A stretch of DNA of 64,000 nt from Ochotona curzoniae (Eukaryota; Chordata; Mammalia; Lagomorpha; Ochotonidae): NCBI RefSeq assembly GCF_017591425.1, contig NW_024466218.1, positions 10,864,001-10,928,000 of the forward strand, in the 5' to 3' direction. The position numbers and the translations under genes are program-made. The notes beneath the pieces are model-generated. The model saw nothing but the letters and a program-made list of their open reading frames with translations. It was not told the origin of the DNA and made no database searches. Positions 36,428 through 50,720 of this stretch are shown here, one piece after another. Each line of letters begins with the position of its first letter. Position 1 is the first letter of the stretch.

Positions 36428-36540
36428 ACATTCACGTTTATGTATATTTGTTTTATGTTTGTTTACGTTCATATGTATGCATGTTTCTTTATGTCTGTAT
36501 TTATCTTTACGTTTATGTCTATATAAATCAGATGCATATT
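36428..36540. repeat. Degenerate TTTATG-type microsatellite
   Basis: Loose repeats of GTTTATGT/ACGTTTATG over about 110 bp, giving a VYVYL-rich accidental ORF. It lies just upstream of the ZSCAN30 promoter. Confidence 0.7.
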
Positions 36541-36997
36541 ACATATAAATCTATATTACACTCAGATGGGTATACAAGAGAATTAAAAAGTAAAATCCAA
36601 AGTTTCTCATTAGGAGGCGGAAAACTTCATCACACTCCCTGCCTGCCGGCTGTGCAAGATCCCAGAGGAGCCTAGGAATCCTGGCCCAGGAGGGCGAACT
36701 CCAGATGAGGTGTAAGACCATACTGCCATGCAGTGCCAGGCGGTGGTCAGCATTTCCCTGTGCAGTTCGCTGCTGTAGGTGAGCCTTGTCCAGAGGCAAG
36801 GAATGTGGAGAGCCAGGCCAGCCCGATGTGTCCCCCATGGGAGACAGAGCCCTGTGCAGAAAAATCCAGGCTAGATCACCAACTTGGGAAGGAGACCAGG
36901 GTCCCCGAGGCGACAGGGAATGGGTTGAGTGAATTCAGTTGTGGGGAGTTTCGTATGCCCAGTCTAGAACCTAGGAGTGTATTAAATAGTAGTGAAA

Positions 36998-37290
36998 GGC
37001 CCCGGATGATGGCTCAGTGGCTAAATCCTCCCTTGGGAGCACTGGGATCCCTTAAGGCCGCGGCTTTCTGTTCCAGCTACTACACTTCGCTTCTAGCTCT
37101 CCGCTTATGCCTGCGAGAACAATAGAGAATGCCCAAAGCTTGGGCCCCTGCACCCACATGGGAAACTTGGAAAAAACTCCTGGCTCCTGAGTTCAGATTG
37201 GCTCAGCTCCAGCCGTTGAGGCCACTTGGGGAGTGAACCAGCAGACAGAAGATCTTTGTCTCTGCTTCTCTCTATAATCTGCATCTAAGG
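36998..37290 (+). repeat. CSINE
   Basis: GGCCCCGGATGATGGCTCAG to CTCTATAATCTGCATC; the tail is eroded. Confidence 0.85.
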
Positions 37291-37539
37291 CAGAAGCAGA
37301 AAGCAGACAGAAGAGATGAGAGCCAGAGAATAAGTGGTTAGAAGTGTGAATTTCCCAAGTTTTCATCTGAAAATTGCTGATGGGAAAGGGCGTTAGACCA
37401 CAATGGCAGGGGAAAGAAACTTGTGTTAATTAAGCAGGGAACTGTGCAGTACCGAAGTTTGGGGAAGAGGGAGAGAGGTTAGAAGAGCCACTCAGATAAG
37501 GTGTATCCATGTAATTCAAACATACCAAAAGGAAGGAGT

Positions 37540-39290
37540 GTGCTGTAAACTACCAAAACACCAAAAATAAAATACTGCAGAATAAATCTGCCCAAAGTCA
37601 TGAAAAGATATGCAAAATGCTGGAAAGAACTAGAAAATGGTGCTGAAAGATCTCAATCAATGGAAACACATATGGTGTGCATAGATCAAAGTGCTCAGTG
37701 TTGCTAAGACACCAATTCTGCCTCAATTTGCACTATAGATCCATTCCAGGGTCAACCAAAACCTCAGCTAGCTTTTTGTCAGAAACTGGCAAGTTGAAAA
37801 TTCATATGGAAATACATTCAAACTAGAACAGCCAAAACTAAGGCAAGCTCAGAGGTTTCACAGTGCGAAGTTCAAGCTTTACGACAAAGCTGCTTTCCTG
37901 ACAGGGTGCTGTTAGCCTAGAGCCCCTCAGAGCAAAGGAAAAGTAAAGAGAAGCAGACACAGGCTCACCCGGTCTGGGCGACTGGCACACAGCCAGAGGT
38001 CGGAAGGAAACTCAGGGCCCAAGACCGATCCGTGCTGTCATTGCCCGTTATCAATCACAAGACACCTCAGAGTGGCATCTATTCCAAAAGGAGACTCCTT
38101 GAGCTCCATGTTTTGAACGATGAAAAAGTCCAAAGAGTGTGTGCCTGGCTGCACCCATCTTGTAATCTCCCAGGAGGTCACACTTCCGAAAGACACCATT
38201 TCTTAACACAAGTGTCACACAAGGACCAAGCTTCCCACACATGAGCCTTGGCATACCAACCACAACACACAGAAACACACAACTGAACTCTGCCCCAAAC
38301 CTCAGGGTCCATTTCCATAAACTCAAGATGGATTACAGACTTAACGTAAGACCTAAAGCACTAAGTAATCTCTAGAAGAAGAAGAAAAAAATAGTATCTC
38401 TTGCTAACTTAGACTGGCCACAAACTGTGCATACATGACAGTGAAAGCATGGTCTTTTAAAAAAAAAATCCTGAGAACCTGAGAGTAATTCATCAGAATG
38501 TAATTCATCAAAAAAGAAAAACACAGCCTATTTGCAAAGCATGTGTCCGATAACAGGTTTGTGTTCACACAGGCAGAAGTTGTTTTTTTTTTTTTTACAC
38601 AAACATTTCCCTGTAGAATCTACACATGGCATAGAAGCAAACAGAAAATGCTCAATCCGCTGCTCATGAGGAATAGATGCAAACGGATGCCACTGGGAGG
38701 TTGGTGGTGAGCTGCTGAGTACGGAGCAAATGAAACTTTCACACTCCGCCAGTGGGAATGTAGAACTGCCTGCCACCAGAAAGTAAGCAGTGTGGCAGTT
38801 TTGTAAAATGTTAAACACATACCCACTACCAGAGGGAAAAAAGCTTACATTCTTGAAAAATTTGTAGATGAATGTTCATGAAGTTAAAAAAAAAAAAAAC
38901 ACAAACACTCCAAATGACTGTCAACTGCTGAACAGACAAACATCTTGGGCCTGGAGTGGCGGCCCAGTGACTAAATCCTAGCCTCGTACAGGCGGGATCC
39001 CACATGGATGCCAGTGTGTCCCAGCGGCTCTGCTTCCCATCCAGCTCCCTGCTAGCAGCCTGGGAAAGCAGTCACAGCGCAAAGCCTAGGGACCTTAGGA
39101 CCAGCACCCACGTGGGAGACCCAGAAGAAGCTCCTGGCTCCTGGCTTCAGATCAGCTAAGTCACTTGGGGAATGAACCAGTGGATGGAAGATCTTTCTAT
39201 TTCTCCTTCTGTCTGTAAATCTGCCTTTCCAATAAAAATAAATCTTATCCAAAAAATAGATAAACAAATTGTGGCATCTACAATACAGGG
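37540..39290 (+). mobile_element. Ancient L1 (L1M-like) ORF2/3' remnant, interrupted by a CSINE
   Basis: Order and wording follow the L1 ORF2 C-terminal half. GGAAAGAACTAGAAAATG, AAAATTCATATGGAAATACA, AGATGGATTACAGACTTAAC and CCAGTGGGAATGTAGAACTG occur in sequence, then GATAAACAAATTGTGGCATC after the CSINE at 38948-39255. Many stops and indels are present; no protein could be made. Confidence 0.7.
38948..39255 (+). repeat. CSINE inserted in L1 remnant
   Basis: GGGCCTGGAGTGGCGGCCCA to CCAATAAAAATAAATC; the flanking L1 text is continuous once it is removed. Confidence 0.85.
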
Positions 39291-39399
39291 CTAGGAGGAC
39301 CTCTTCCCGGCCCCAGCCCTCACTTCAGGCCTGTTCTGGGACCTCTTAACCCAAGTCACCTGTCACACTGCTCTCCTCATTTCCCAAGCTGGTTCCGAG

Positions 39400-40161
39400 G
39401 ATGCAGGAACATCTCGCCCTGCCTGGGGTCCCCTCCCATCCTCACCCCCTCCTCACCCTGACCCTAGCTGCAGGGCAAGGCGACTTCTTAGCCATAGTCC
39501 CCCAGCGCTTCCTCCATCGCCAAGCAGAGGCTGACGCAGCCTCCCGGCAACCCCAAGGTCGCATCCAGCAGGTAGGACAGCGGCTCTGACAGCGCGGCTC
39601 CGGGACCGGCTCACGATGGCGAGACCCTGGCAGCCCTCCCGGGCACGGAGTCCCCAGCCCAGGCAGAGGGTCCGCCAGCGCCGGCAGGGCACTCCTGGGC
39701 ACTTCACGTGGCGGGGAAGGGCAGGTAAAAAAGCACAGGAAGAAAGTTAGAATGGAAGCACACCTGTGAATCTTTGCAAGCCATGCGGGGGGTGGGGAAA
39801 AAGGGGCCGGGGGTGTCTTATAAAGATACATAACGGAAGGATTCCCTGTGTGGACAATCTACCTTGTCGCAGAGCGCTCTCCTGGGAAGAGTCCTGCATT
39901 CACCTCAGTAACCGGCAGCGGGGGCTGCTGCCAGGTCCCTCGCTGAGGCTCCGCTGGGGACAGCAGGCGGGCGTCAAGGGGTTAATTCTCAGGGGCCTCC
40001 CCACCCCCTCTCCTTCCCCCCCTCCTGCACTCTGCGCCTGCGCAGAGACTCGCCATAGAGCTGAGCCGTCCTCCCGCGTTCCTAGAGGGGACGCCCGCCC
40101 CCTTCTACCCCGGCTGATGAGCCGCGAGCGTATTTGATAGCGATCCGGAGACCGCGTCCAG
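39400..40161 (+). promoter_or_regulatory. ZNF271: CpG-rich promoter and non-coding exon, probably of ZNF271
   Basis: This is a GC- and CpG-rich region with an NRF1-like palindrome, TGCGCCTGCGCA (40033-40044), and a plus-strand donor CGCGTCCAG|GTACGG with exon end at 40161. A further donor-like CAGCAG|GTAGGA sits near 39570. The only plus-strand gene downstream is ZNF271, so I assign it there. A bidirectional or unrelated promoter cannot be excluded. Confidence 0.5.
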
Positions 40162-40721
40162 GTACGGGTGATGTCCACTCGCGGAAGGCAAGGAACTCGG
40201 GTGATCTGGCCTGGCCTGGTCGGCTGGGCTTAGGGTAACGCTGGACGAAGGCCAGAGACTCTGGCGTGGGCAGGTGGGGTCCGGAAGCGTGGAGTACGGC
40301 GCGCCAATCAGCCGGCAACCTGGATTTGTGAATGTTGGGAGAAACGAAGGAGGGAGACAAAGGTGGTGACGATCGGCGGGTGATCCCCGAGGACACACTC
40401 CAAAGCGGCCTCTCCGCCGTGTTTGGCTGTCGTGCGCACCCCTAATCTTGGAGGTAGCTGTCTGGCCTCGGAGTGGGGTACTCATGTCAGACTGCCGCGT
40501 GACGGACGGAAGCCCTTGGACACTATGAGATTTTTGTTTTCTTTTTCGTGTAACAGCAGAGTATGCCTCTGGTGGTCTGCTCTCAGAACGTGCCATCTCT
40601 AATCTGCGCGGTGACGCCCTTCTACGCCCAGTGGTGCCCAGTTGCCTCCGGGTGCAGGAGGGAAGCCTCCAGAGGAAATGGTGTTTCTCCACGTGCGCCC
40701 TGAGGTGACCAGCTGCAGCCC

Positions 40722-40770
40722 ATGGAGACCCAGTCCAATGGCAAGCCTCAGGACATGCGGCCTCCGCCAG
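40722..40770 (+). CDS. ZNF271: Proposed first coding exon of ZNF271
   Basis: An exon at 40557-40770 is bounded by a good acceptor (CTTTTTCGTGTAACAG) and a strong donor (CCGCCAG|GTGAGG). An ATG at 40722 opens 16 codons (METQSNGKPQDMRPPP) plus a terminal G, so phase 1. The finger exon starts with AT at 47460, and joining gives Asp17 and an uninterrupted 462-residue frame. This is the same split-Asp junction seen in the neighbouring genes. An upstream ATG at 40563 opens a 46-codon uORF ending before it, so translation from 40722 would be by leaky scanning or reinitiation. The phase fit is observed; use of the exon is inference. An alternative is initiation inside the finger exon. Confidence 0.5.
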
Positions 40771-41324
40771 GTGAGGAGCAGTGTGTTGCCCCCAGGGCCA
40801 GGTGGCACCCCTGTGCTCCTGGCAGCTGCTGACAGGATGCTGTTAGATTTGCCGACACAGGCCTTGATTATGCCAAGAGATGCCTCCCCCACGACCTGCT
40901 GCACAGGACCCCCTCCTGCCCACGCCCTGGCTGCCTTTCCAACTCTAGCTTGCAGGTCTCTCTTTTCGGAGTTAATCCATTTCTGCCTTTACCATGACCT
41001 CATTAGCCGTCTCTGCGTTTAGTATCTTCCCTTTAAAATCTCTTCAGGTCATCTTATCTACCACAGGCACATGGTGAAAAGGTGCCGAGTCTGACAACCT
41101 GCGTTCTAACACTAGCTTAAGTAACTAACTCAGAATTCTGCAGCTGCTTTTATAGTTATCCATACCTCAGTGAGTATTTTGAGAATGTGTCTATTACTCC
41201 TGAGTAATGGAATCCAAAACTTAATGGTCCAAAACTTCAGTCACTATTTCCTACAGTTCTGTGGGTCATCCTGCTTGAGATGGTTTTTAATTGGGAAGGT
41301 TTGTATTTCCAGGTCTTATCTGGG
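40771..41324 (+). other. ZNF271: Start of the proposed ZNF271 intron
   Basis: Sequence after the donor at 40770; CpG density falls off and no further exon is recognised. Confidence 0.4.
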
Positions 41325-41325
41325 A

Positions 41326-41637
41326 TTTTTTTTTTTTGAAAGGTAAATTTATAGAAAGAAGGAGAGACAGAAAGATCTTCCATCTGCTAGTTTACTCCAC
41401 AAGTGGCCACAATGGTTGGAACCGAGCCGATCCCATGCCAGGAACCAAACGCTGCTTCTGGATCTCCCACGCGGGTGCAGGGTCCCAAGGCCTTGGCCTG
41501 TGCTTCACTGCCTTCCCAAGCCACAGGCTGGAAGCTGGATGGGAAAAGTGGAGCAGCCAGGACACAAATTGGCGCCCACGTGGAATCCTGGCGCTTGCAA
41601 GGGGAGGATTGGCTAGTTGAGCCATGGTGCCAGGCCT
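41326..41637 (-). repeat. CSINE
   Basis: GAAAGGTAAATTTATAGAAA to CATGGTGCCAGGCC. The 109-aa ORFs across it are SINE-derived. Confidence 0.85.
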
Positions 41638-41811
41638 ATCACTGTTTATTTCTATTCATTAGTTCTAGGACAATGCAAAATCTTTATAATACCAGGGATT
41701 TCCTGAGAATTCATGGAACATGCATATTGTAAAAAATTATCTATGGTTCTCAGAACTTTCTGCAGAAGAAGACATCTTTAATTTTTCTAACAACTCTTTG
41801 GTACTCTTTTT

Positions 41812-42060
41812 TTCCTGATAAAATTATTTTTTAATTGATTACATTGCATTATGTAGCACAGTTTTATAGGCACTGAAATTCCCTCACCCCTCCCCAAACC
41901 CCACCCCATGGTGAATTCCTCCATCTGTTGCATAACCACAGTTCAAGTTCAGTTGAGATTCTTTCATTGCAAGCATATACCAAGCATAAAGTCCAGCATC
42001 TTATTGTCCAGATAAGTTCTTTGATACTCTTGTACTTTAGTTCTTCTTGCACTATTTTTT
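41812..42060 (-). mobile_element. L1 3'-UTR fragment
   Basis: CATTGCATTATGTAGCACAG, CCCTCACCCCTCCCCAAACC and TTGCAAGCATATACCAAGCA match the reverse complement of the lagomorph L1 3' UTR as I remember it. The T-rich start is its A-tail. Confidence 0.75.
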
Positions 42061-42070
42061 CCATGCTTTT

Positions 42071-42397
42071 TTTTTTCTATTTGATTTATTTATTTTTATT
42101 AGAAAGTCAGATATAGAGAGAGGAGAGAGAGGAAGATATGTCCAATGGTTCACTCCCCCAAGCAATCACATGGCTGGGGATGAACCAATCAAAAGCCAGG
42201 AGTCCAGAGCCTCTTCTAGGTCTCCCACACGGGTGCAGGGTCCCAAGGCTTTGGACCATCCTCAACTGCTTTCCCAGGCCACAAGCAGGGAGCTGGATGG
42301 GAAGTGGGACTGCCGGGATTAGAACTGGCCCCATATCCTGGTGCATTCATGGCCAGCACTTCAGCTGCTAGGCCACGCCGCCTGGCCCCTGTTTTTG
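42071..42397 (-). repeat. CSINE with target-site duplication
   Basis: Flanked by CCATGCTTTT at 42061-42070 and 42398-42407. Confidence 0.9.
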
Positions 42398-42407
42398 CCA
42401 TGCTTTT

Positions 42408-42705
42408 AAAACCCTTTATTTATTTGGAAAGCACAGAGACCAAGAACATCTCCAATGTGGTGATTTTCGTCCCAAGTACGGGTGCCTGCAACAGCCAGGA
42501 TGGGGTTAGCCCAGAGCCAAGGCAGGTCTCCAGCTTGTGGGCCAGGTACTTGAGCCATCAGCTGCTGCTTCCCAGAATGCACACTGACAGGAAGCTGGAG
42601 TCAGGAACAAAGTCGGAACTCAATCCCAGGTGTTCTCAAAGGGGATGCATGCATTTCAAGTGGAGGTCTAATTTACCTTGCTGTGCCAAATGCCCACGTG
42701 CTTTG
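42408..42705 (-). repeat. CSINE, old degenerate copy
   Basis: CTTTATTTATTTGGAAAGCA start and TGTGCCAAATGCCCACGTG end; the middle is strongly diverged. Confidence 0.6.
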
Positions 42706-42957
42706 TGATTTAATTCCTTTTCTGGTAAATTCCATGAGATGTTCAGGTTCCTCTAATCCGTCAGTACACCTGTAGATCTTCCCAGATGCTTTATCCAGTG
42801 CTCCTTGTTGCTGCATTACTTTCCTTGCACCAGAAAGGCTTTTCTGTGCTGAAGAATTCCCTTTGCTATTTCTTTCAATGCAGATCTGTTGGCCAAAACC
42901 GTCCTTGATTTTTGTGTAGCTGAAAACATATTTAACTTTTTTTTTATAACTCTTTTT

Positions 42958-43282
42958 TAAAGATTTATTTTATTTTTATTGCAAAGTCAGATATACAGAG
43001 ACAAGGAGAGACAGAAAGATCTTCCATCCAATGATTCACTTCCCAAGCGCCCGCAATGGCCTCTGCTGCACTGATCGAAAGCCAGGAGCCAGGAACCTCT
43101 TTCAAGTCTCCCACACAGGTGCAGGGTCCCAAAACCCTGAGCCGTCCTCGACTGCTTTCCCAGGCCACAAGCAGGGAGCTGGATGGGAAGCGGGGCCGCC
43201 GGGATAAGAACTGGTGCCCATACGGGACCCTGGCATGTTCAAGGCAAGGACTTTCACCGCTAGGCCATGGCGCCAGGCCCTA
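42958..43282 (-). repeat. CSINE
   Basis: AAAGATTTATTTTATTTTTA to CATGGCGCCAGGCCC, near full length. Confidence 0.9.
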
Positions 43283-43867
43283 ACTTTCTTTTTTAAGGCA
43301 TGTTCTCCTAGTAATGTAATTCTAGGTTGGCACACACTTTGTGTCAATGGTTGAAAGAAGGCATTCCTTTTTCTTCTGAATTCTCTCATTTCTGTTGAAG
43401 TCAGGAGTAACTTACCATGATCTTTTATATTCCTGCACATCTTAAAAGCAGCAGGATTGTCTGTCTTTGTTTTGAACTACTTTTCAAGAATGTCATATAA
43501 TGAGCAATCTTTGAATAGTAGTAACGTCTCCCTTGAAAGTAAAACACAGTCCTGTTTAGTGCATATTGTAACAGATTTGGGTGAGCTGGGATCAAGTGTC
43601 GCTGCCCTGTAACATAGCTTACTGCGAGAGTCACCCTCATGGACATGGAGTTCAGAAACCTCTGCAAATGCTGCTGCTCTGTCTTGTGTTATTGCTGGGA
43701 ATAATAAAGCATCCTTTACCCCTCATTTGGGAGTCTGTGGTTTCTGCCGGTACCCATGGCAGTGTAGTTGTCTAATTTGTTATTGGATAACATTCCAGAT
43801 TTTTCAGTTACTGAAAGTTTTGGCGAAAAGGATGGGATGATGACAGTACCATGGCTTCCTGAAAGAG
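43283..43867. other. No gene; possible LTR-like stretch
   Basis: GGGAATAATAAAGCATCC followed by a GTCTGTGGTTTCTGCCGG end resembles an LTR 3' part, but I cannot define its boundaries. Nothing else is recognised. Confidence 0.25.
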
Positions 43868-44157
43868 GAAGTATGGTGGCCTCTGTGATGGCGTAACATG
43901 TAAAGCTGGCACCTGCAACAGCAGCATTCCGTATGAGCACTGATTGGAATCCTGGCTGTTCCACTTTCTATCCAACTCCCTGCTAACGCACCTAGGAAAG
44001 CAAGAGAACATGACCCAACACTTGGGCCCCCACTTCCACGTAGGAGACCCAGATGAAGCGCCTGGTTCTGGGCTTTGGTGTTCCAGCCATTTGGGGATTG
44101 AATCAGCAGATTGAAAATCTTTCTGTCCTCTCTCTATAACTCTAACAAATAAATATC
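43868..44157 (+). repeat. CSINE, old degenerate copy
   Basis: CTCCCTGCTAACGCACCTAG and CTCTAACAAATAAATATC. Confidence 0.65.
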
Positions 44158-44455
44158 TACTTATTTGAAAGACAGGATTGGAGAGAGGAGGGTCTTCTAT
44201 CCAGTGGTTCACACCCCAGGTGACCACAACAGTCAGAGCCAGGCCACTCCAAAGTTAGGAGCTGCTTCTGGGTCTCCCAAGTGGGCACAGAAGCCCAAGC
44301 ACATGGGCTGGCTTCCACTGCTTTCCTATGTATACAGCAAGAATCTGGAGCTTCACCCACAACACCACAGCACTAGCTGTGAGTTTAAAGATTTTTTTTT
44401 AATCTTAAAAAGAAAGAAGAAAATCTTAAAGAAGAAAATCTTAAAGAAGAAGTCA
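44158..44455 (-). repeat. CSINE, degenerate copy with AATCTTAAAGAAGAA repeats
   Basis: Starts CTTATTTGAAAGACAGG back-to-back with the copy at 43868. Beyond its head are three copies of a AATCTTAAAGAAGAA-like unit (44402-44452). Confidence 0.65.
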
Positions 44456-45582
44456 GGGTCTTACAGAGTACTTATCAGATATTACAGAAGTCCCTAGCAA
44501 TCAATGGCAAGAATGTTAACCAAATTACATGGTCCACTGAGCAATGTATATTTCTCTAGTGTGTGTTGATAAGAATTTGAGAAGTGGTTGCAGGCCAAAG
44601 GCAAAATACATGTTCAGAGACAGCTGTCCAAATTGTCCTCTGGTTGCTACAAACTCCCCGGTAAGGGAACATCTCACCAGTTAAGTGATCAGCTTCAGGT
44701 TCATCGCATTGTAAGGACTAAGAATTAAGATCATCTTGGGTACGCAGAAGTTCCCACTCCCTTTAAGTGACAGTTGGAGAAACATGTATTTATAGTGAGC
44801 ACAGAGGGGAATCTTTGATCAGTGTGGACAGAAGCCAGGTGAACTGTTAAGAACTTTGGGTGTGTGATGCTTAAGGAAGAGTAGAAATAGCTGTGCATCT
44901 TACTACTCAGTCCTGTGGTCTGTCATGCCATCCATAGGTCCATTTGGAGATGACAGTAGCACAGAGGAACTTGGGCATTCTGGGAGGGAGAATTTCAGAC
45001 AGAAGAGTACTCCTGTGCATGACCGTAGATGAGGCTTAACTAGCAAGCACGCTGTTAGAGCTCTGGGTTGGGTTTATAGTGCTGTGGACATGACCAACTG
45101 CATATGAGAGAATTAGATAAATCCTCAAGATCCAGTCCTGTCATATTGGTAAGTCCCTTAGCCTTTATGTTAACCAAGCAAGAATTAAGCAATGTTAGCA
45201 TGACAATGGAGTAGCAAATACTGTCTTCAGTCACCACTGTGCAAAAGATAATGCTCCGGCAAGACTCTCACAAGTTTCTCCAATCCCAGTGACTTGGGCC
45301 TGGCATCTCCTGTCAGATAGCTCTGGTTATAGTTTGAACATACCATTCTTTTAATTTTACTGCGGTGTCTTCATTAAAAGCAGATCACCCTAGCTCCTGT
45401 ACTTCCCATACAAAATGCCTATCAACGTGTCCAGATGTATTCCTTACAGAAAAGGGGATGAATTCTTAGTTGTTCACCCTCATAACAAATTTCAGAGCCA
45501 TCTGTGTTACCACTTTGTGGTCTTTTGCTTGACACTACAAATTGCCTTTGTAAACCAAGAAATCAGGTTAAAATGATTTGTG
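44456..45582. other. No recognised feature
   Basis: 1.1 kb of unique-looking sequence in the proposed ZNF271 intron; no exon signal I can support. Confidence 0.45.
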
Positions 45583-45722
45583 AACCCAGTGGGAGACCGG
45601 GAAGATGTTCCTGACTCCTGGCTTCGGATCAACTCAGCTCTGGCTGTGGTGGCCACTTGAGGAGGGAATCTCCTCCATAAATCTGCCTTTCTAATAAAAA
45701 TAAATCTTAAAAAAAAAAAAAA
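45583..45722 (+). repeat. CSINE, 3' half only
   Basis: CAGTGGGAGACCGGGAAGAT to TAATAAAAATAAATC plus an A run. Confidence 0.8.
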
Positions 45723-46292
45723 GATTGCTTTTGTTCAGCTCCAAAATAGATTTGCAAATCAAGAGTTTAGTTAGTAAACAAACGCATGTTCAGTCAAGGA
45801 ACGGAAGACTATGTTTATAAAGGGAAAAGGAGGAAAAATGTGGTAAGGTGAAGTAACTTGTTTCCAACAATATTCAGTTGGCCTTATTACACAAGTTGTT
45901 TGGAATGAATTGAGATTGGTGCTGAAAGCCTGTCCAGAGGTTTGGCTATATCCATGATGGGTTGCTAGGGAATACAATAAGAGAGTTACCAATAAGCAGT
46001 ATGTCTTCTGAAAAGTCCCCAGATTGCAAATTGTCACAATCTGGGTTCTTTTAAACTTGTTCTTTCCAAATGTGTTCCTTACCTGGAAGTTAAAGGTTGA
46101 TGGATTTTGTGACTGTGAAGTAAGTGATGCCTGCAAAATATGAATTCTGAAGCTTAGAGACCTTTCCCGCTCTCTTAACCAAACTGCAGCTAAATTAATT
46201 TTTATTCAACCATTATATAAATGTAGGTCATTTATTCCTTAATTGAAGAATTTTACTTTGGTGTAGTGGTAATGTCTTCCTCAGAAGTAGAA
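45723..46292. other. No recognised feature
   Basis: Intronic sequence of ZNF271; a 121-aa minus-strand ORF (45771-46136) has no domain. Confidence 0.45.
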
Positions 46293-46626
46293 AATGGGGC
46301 CCGGCGCTGTGGCGCAAGTGGTTAAAGGTCCTCACCTTGCACGCCCGGGATCCCATATGGGCGCCAGTTCTAATCCCGGCAGCCCCGCTTCCCTTCCAGC
46401 TCCCTGCCTGTGGCCTGGGAAAGCAGTCAAGGATGGCCCAAAGCCTTGGGACCCTGCACCCGCGTGGGAGACCCGGAAGAGCTCCTGGCTCCTGGCTTCA
46501 GCTTGGCTCAACTCTGGCCATTGAGGTCACTTGGGGAGTGAATCATCGGACGAAAGATCTTCTTCTGTCTTTCCTCCTCTCTGTATATCTGACTTTGTAA
46601 TAAAAATAAATCTTAAAAAAAAAAAA
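46293..46626 (+). repeat. CSINE, young-looking copy
   Basis: GGGGCCCGGCGCTGTGGCGC to TTGTAATAAAAATAAATC with an A-tail; close to the consensus of this window. Confidence 0.95.
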
Positions 46627-47097
46627 GAAATTTGCAGTTACTTTAACATTGTATTGTCTTCATAACGAAACAAAAGATGGAGGGCTGCGTCCCCTGGCCC
46701 TTTCTCTTCTTAAATCTCCTCCCAGTTTGAAATCTTCATCTCTCTTGCCAGGCAGCATTCTCCCTCGAGAATGCTGTGGGCTCCACACACTCAGGCCTCA
46801 GCACAATCTTCTTTGTAGTTTCAGCCTTTTTCTGGAAAACCAGCCTCTTCTGGCCACCCTAGCCATTCTGCTTCCTGCTGTAATGTGGCTTTCCTTGGCA
46901 CGGAGAGGATTTTTACCCTCTCCATTGTGCCGCTTTGAGGGGTGGCGCTTGACATACTTCTTAACGAAGGTCCAGCAGGTTTTCAAAATATTCACCGTTT
47001 GCAGAGCACTGCTGACATGGAACAGCTTTTCCATTTTATTTATTTGTTTGTTTGTTTTAGACTCAAACTACCTACTTTGTGTGTATGTGTGTGTGTG

Positions 47098-47175
47098 TTT
47101 ATTGAATTTTTTTTTCATTTTATTTTCGATGATTTCGTAATTGATTAGGGTGGGAAGGGTTGAGGTATATTCTCA
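47098..47175 (-). mobile_element. L1 3'-end fragment
   Basis: The reverse complement reads CCCTTCCCACCCTAATCAAT then ends in an A-rich tail. It is the same 3' end as at 8.7 kb, about 285 bp upstream of the ZNF271 finger exon. Confidence 0.6.
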
Positions 47176-47350
47176 ATAAATTAATTCTCTGATAACTTGA
47201 TTCAGTCACACTTTTCTAATCACAGGACTAGCTGTTATCATTTCCAGATCTTCTGTGACAAACACATAGAGCATATCAAGGAAGGCATTTTATCAATGGT
47301 GAATGAGATCCATTGCTTATTTTCCTCTCAGGGTGATTTCCAGTGTTTAG

Positions 47351-49343
<1,993 letters not shown>

Positions 49344-49493
49344 TGCAGTACTGGAGACATGATATCAGAACAAATCTTACAAATGCTATTTAGTATGAAA
49401 TAAGGTTTTAATTAATATTCAACACATTCATTAAAAAGAAAACCCACATAGAGAACACTTCAGTTTTTGTAGTGCAAATTCTACTTGGAGCCA

Positions 49494-49503
49494 TAAAATA
49501 AAG
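49494..49503 (+). terminator. ZNF271: Candidate ZNF271 poly(A) signal
   Basis: AATAAA occurs in the context CCATAAAATAAAGAAAAATTG, about 0.7 kb after the stop codon and just before an old SINE copy. Motif match only. Confidence 0.25.
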
Positions 49504-49509
49504 AAAAAT

Positions 49510-49797
49510 TGGGCAAGTGAGTGGTGTGGTATCAGGTTGCCACTTGAAATGTCCCATGTCAGAGTGGCTAGGTTCAAGTGCTGTCAGTGTTTCCTGTCCC
49601 AGCTTCCTGGTAAAGAGCACTGGAGTAGCAGAAGGTGAGGGCTCACTTTTAGGTCCTTGCCACTTATGGGCCACTTAAAATATTAAGTTCCTAGATTTAG
49701 CTTGCCCCAACCATGGCTATTGGGAAGATTTGGGGAGTGAGCCAATGGGTGGATGAACTGTCTCTATGTCTCTCTTTCAAGTAAATGTCTTTGTTAA
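49510..49797 (+). repeat. CSINE, old degenerate copy
   Basis: GGGCAAGTGAGTGGTGTGGT head and CTCTCTTTCAAGTAAATGTC tail, inserted among the decayed ZNF271 fingers. Confidence 0.65.
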
Positions 49798-50414
49798 TGT
49801 GGGAAAGACTATACATTATGGAAAAACCTTCAGCATGAATTAAATTTTTACTTAATATCAGTAGCAGCAATGGAAGTGTCTGCCATAAAAGTAAGAAAAA
49901 CTCTGATCTTATTTAGACGATCTATCAGTGTACAATTGTAAATGTAAGAAATATATAACAATATTCCGTTTTCACTTAAAAGAAGCATTTTTCAGTTTCT
50001 CTTGCATATCTGAATTGCCAGCATACTATCTTTTCATGTTGGAACCATCACTAAAAAATCCACAAGGGTTACTTGAGCGTAAGCTCCACAATACTACAAT
50101 AACTCAAAGAGTCCTGCTAAGTAACTAGTGGGAAGGTAGCATATAAAGACAACTCAACCATCCGTGGCAGAACAGAGCAACACAGAATGGTCCATGATTT
50201 AAAACAAATTATATTTACAGAATTTTCTATTAGATATTTTTAGATCATGATGTGAAAATACAAATGGGGAACTGCTGCATTTTTCCCTCATCTCCTGGGA
50301 CAGAACTCCTAAAACCCTTGTGATTTACTTAGTGATAGAGCAACTATGGTGAAGAGTGTATTCTGTTATTCATAACAAATCCATTTCAAACACCAAAATG
50401 TATGTTACTCAGTA

Positions 50415-50720
50415 AAAACTTTTCTTTATTGTTTTGATACAATTCTACAGGCTCTGGGATTTCCTGTCCCCTTCCCCAAGTTCCCTCCCCCACCCCCGTT
50501 GATTTCCCCTTTAGTATTACAGTGAGTGATCCTTCATGAAAAGTTCGAAGTCCATCATGTTCTTGAGGTGTTTCCAAACATTGTGGGCAGAGTCCGCCAT
50601 CCTACTGTTAGGATCATTTCAGCTGTTTTGCTGGGAGTCCATCGTTGGCCTGGATGTATAGAGGCATACTGCACTTTGTCTCCACATCTGAACAAATGTA
50701 GGTGCTATTTTTAGATATGG
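50415..50720 (-). mobile_element. L1 3'-UTR fragment
   Basis: GATACAATTCTACAGGCTCT and TGCTGGGAGTCCATCGTTGG are homologous to the minus fragments at 2.0 and 41.8 kb. Confidence 0.65.

Noticed and set aside
36292..36675. 127-aa ORF with YVYVYL repeats near the ZSCAN30 promoter
   Set aside because: Translation of a degenerate TTTATG microsatellite.
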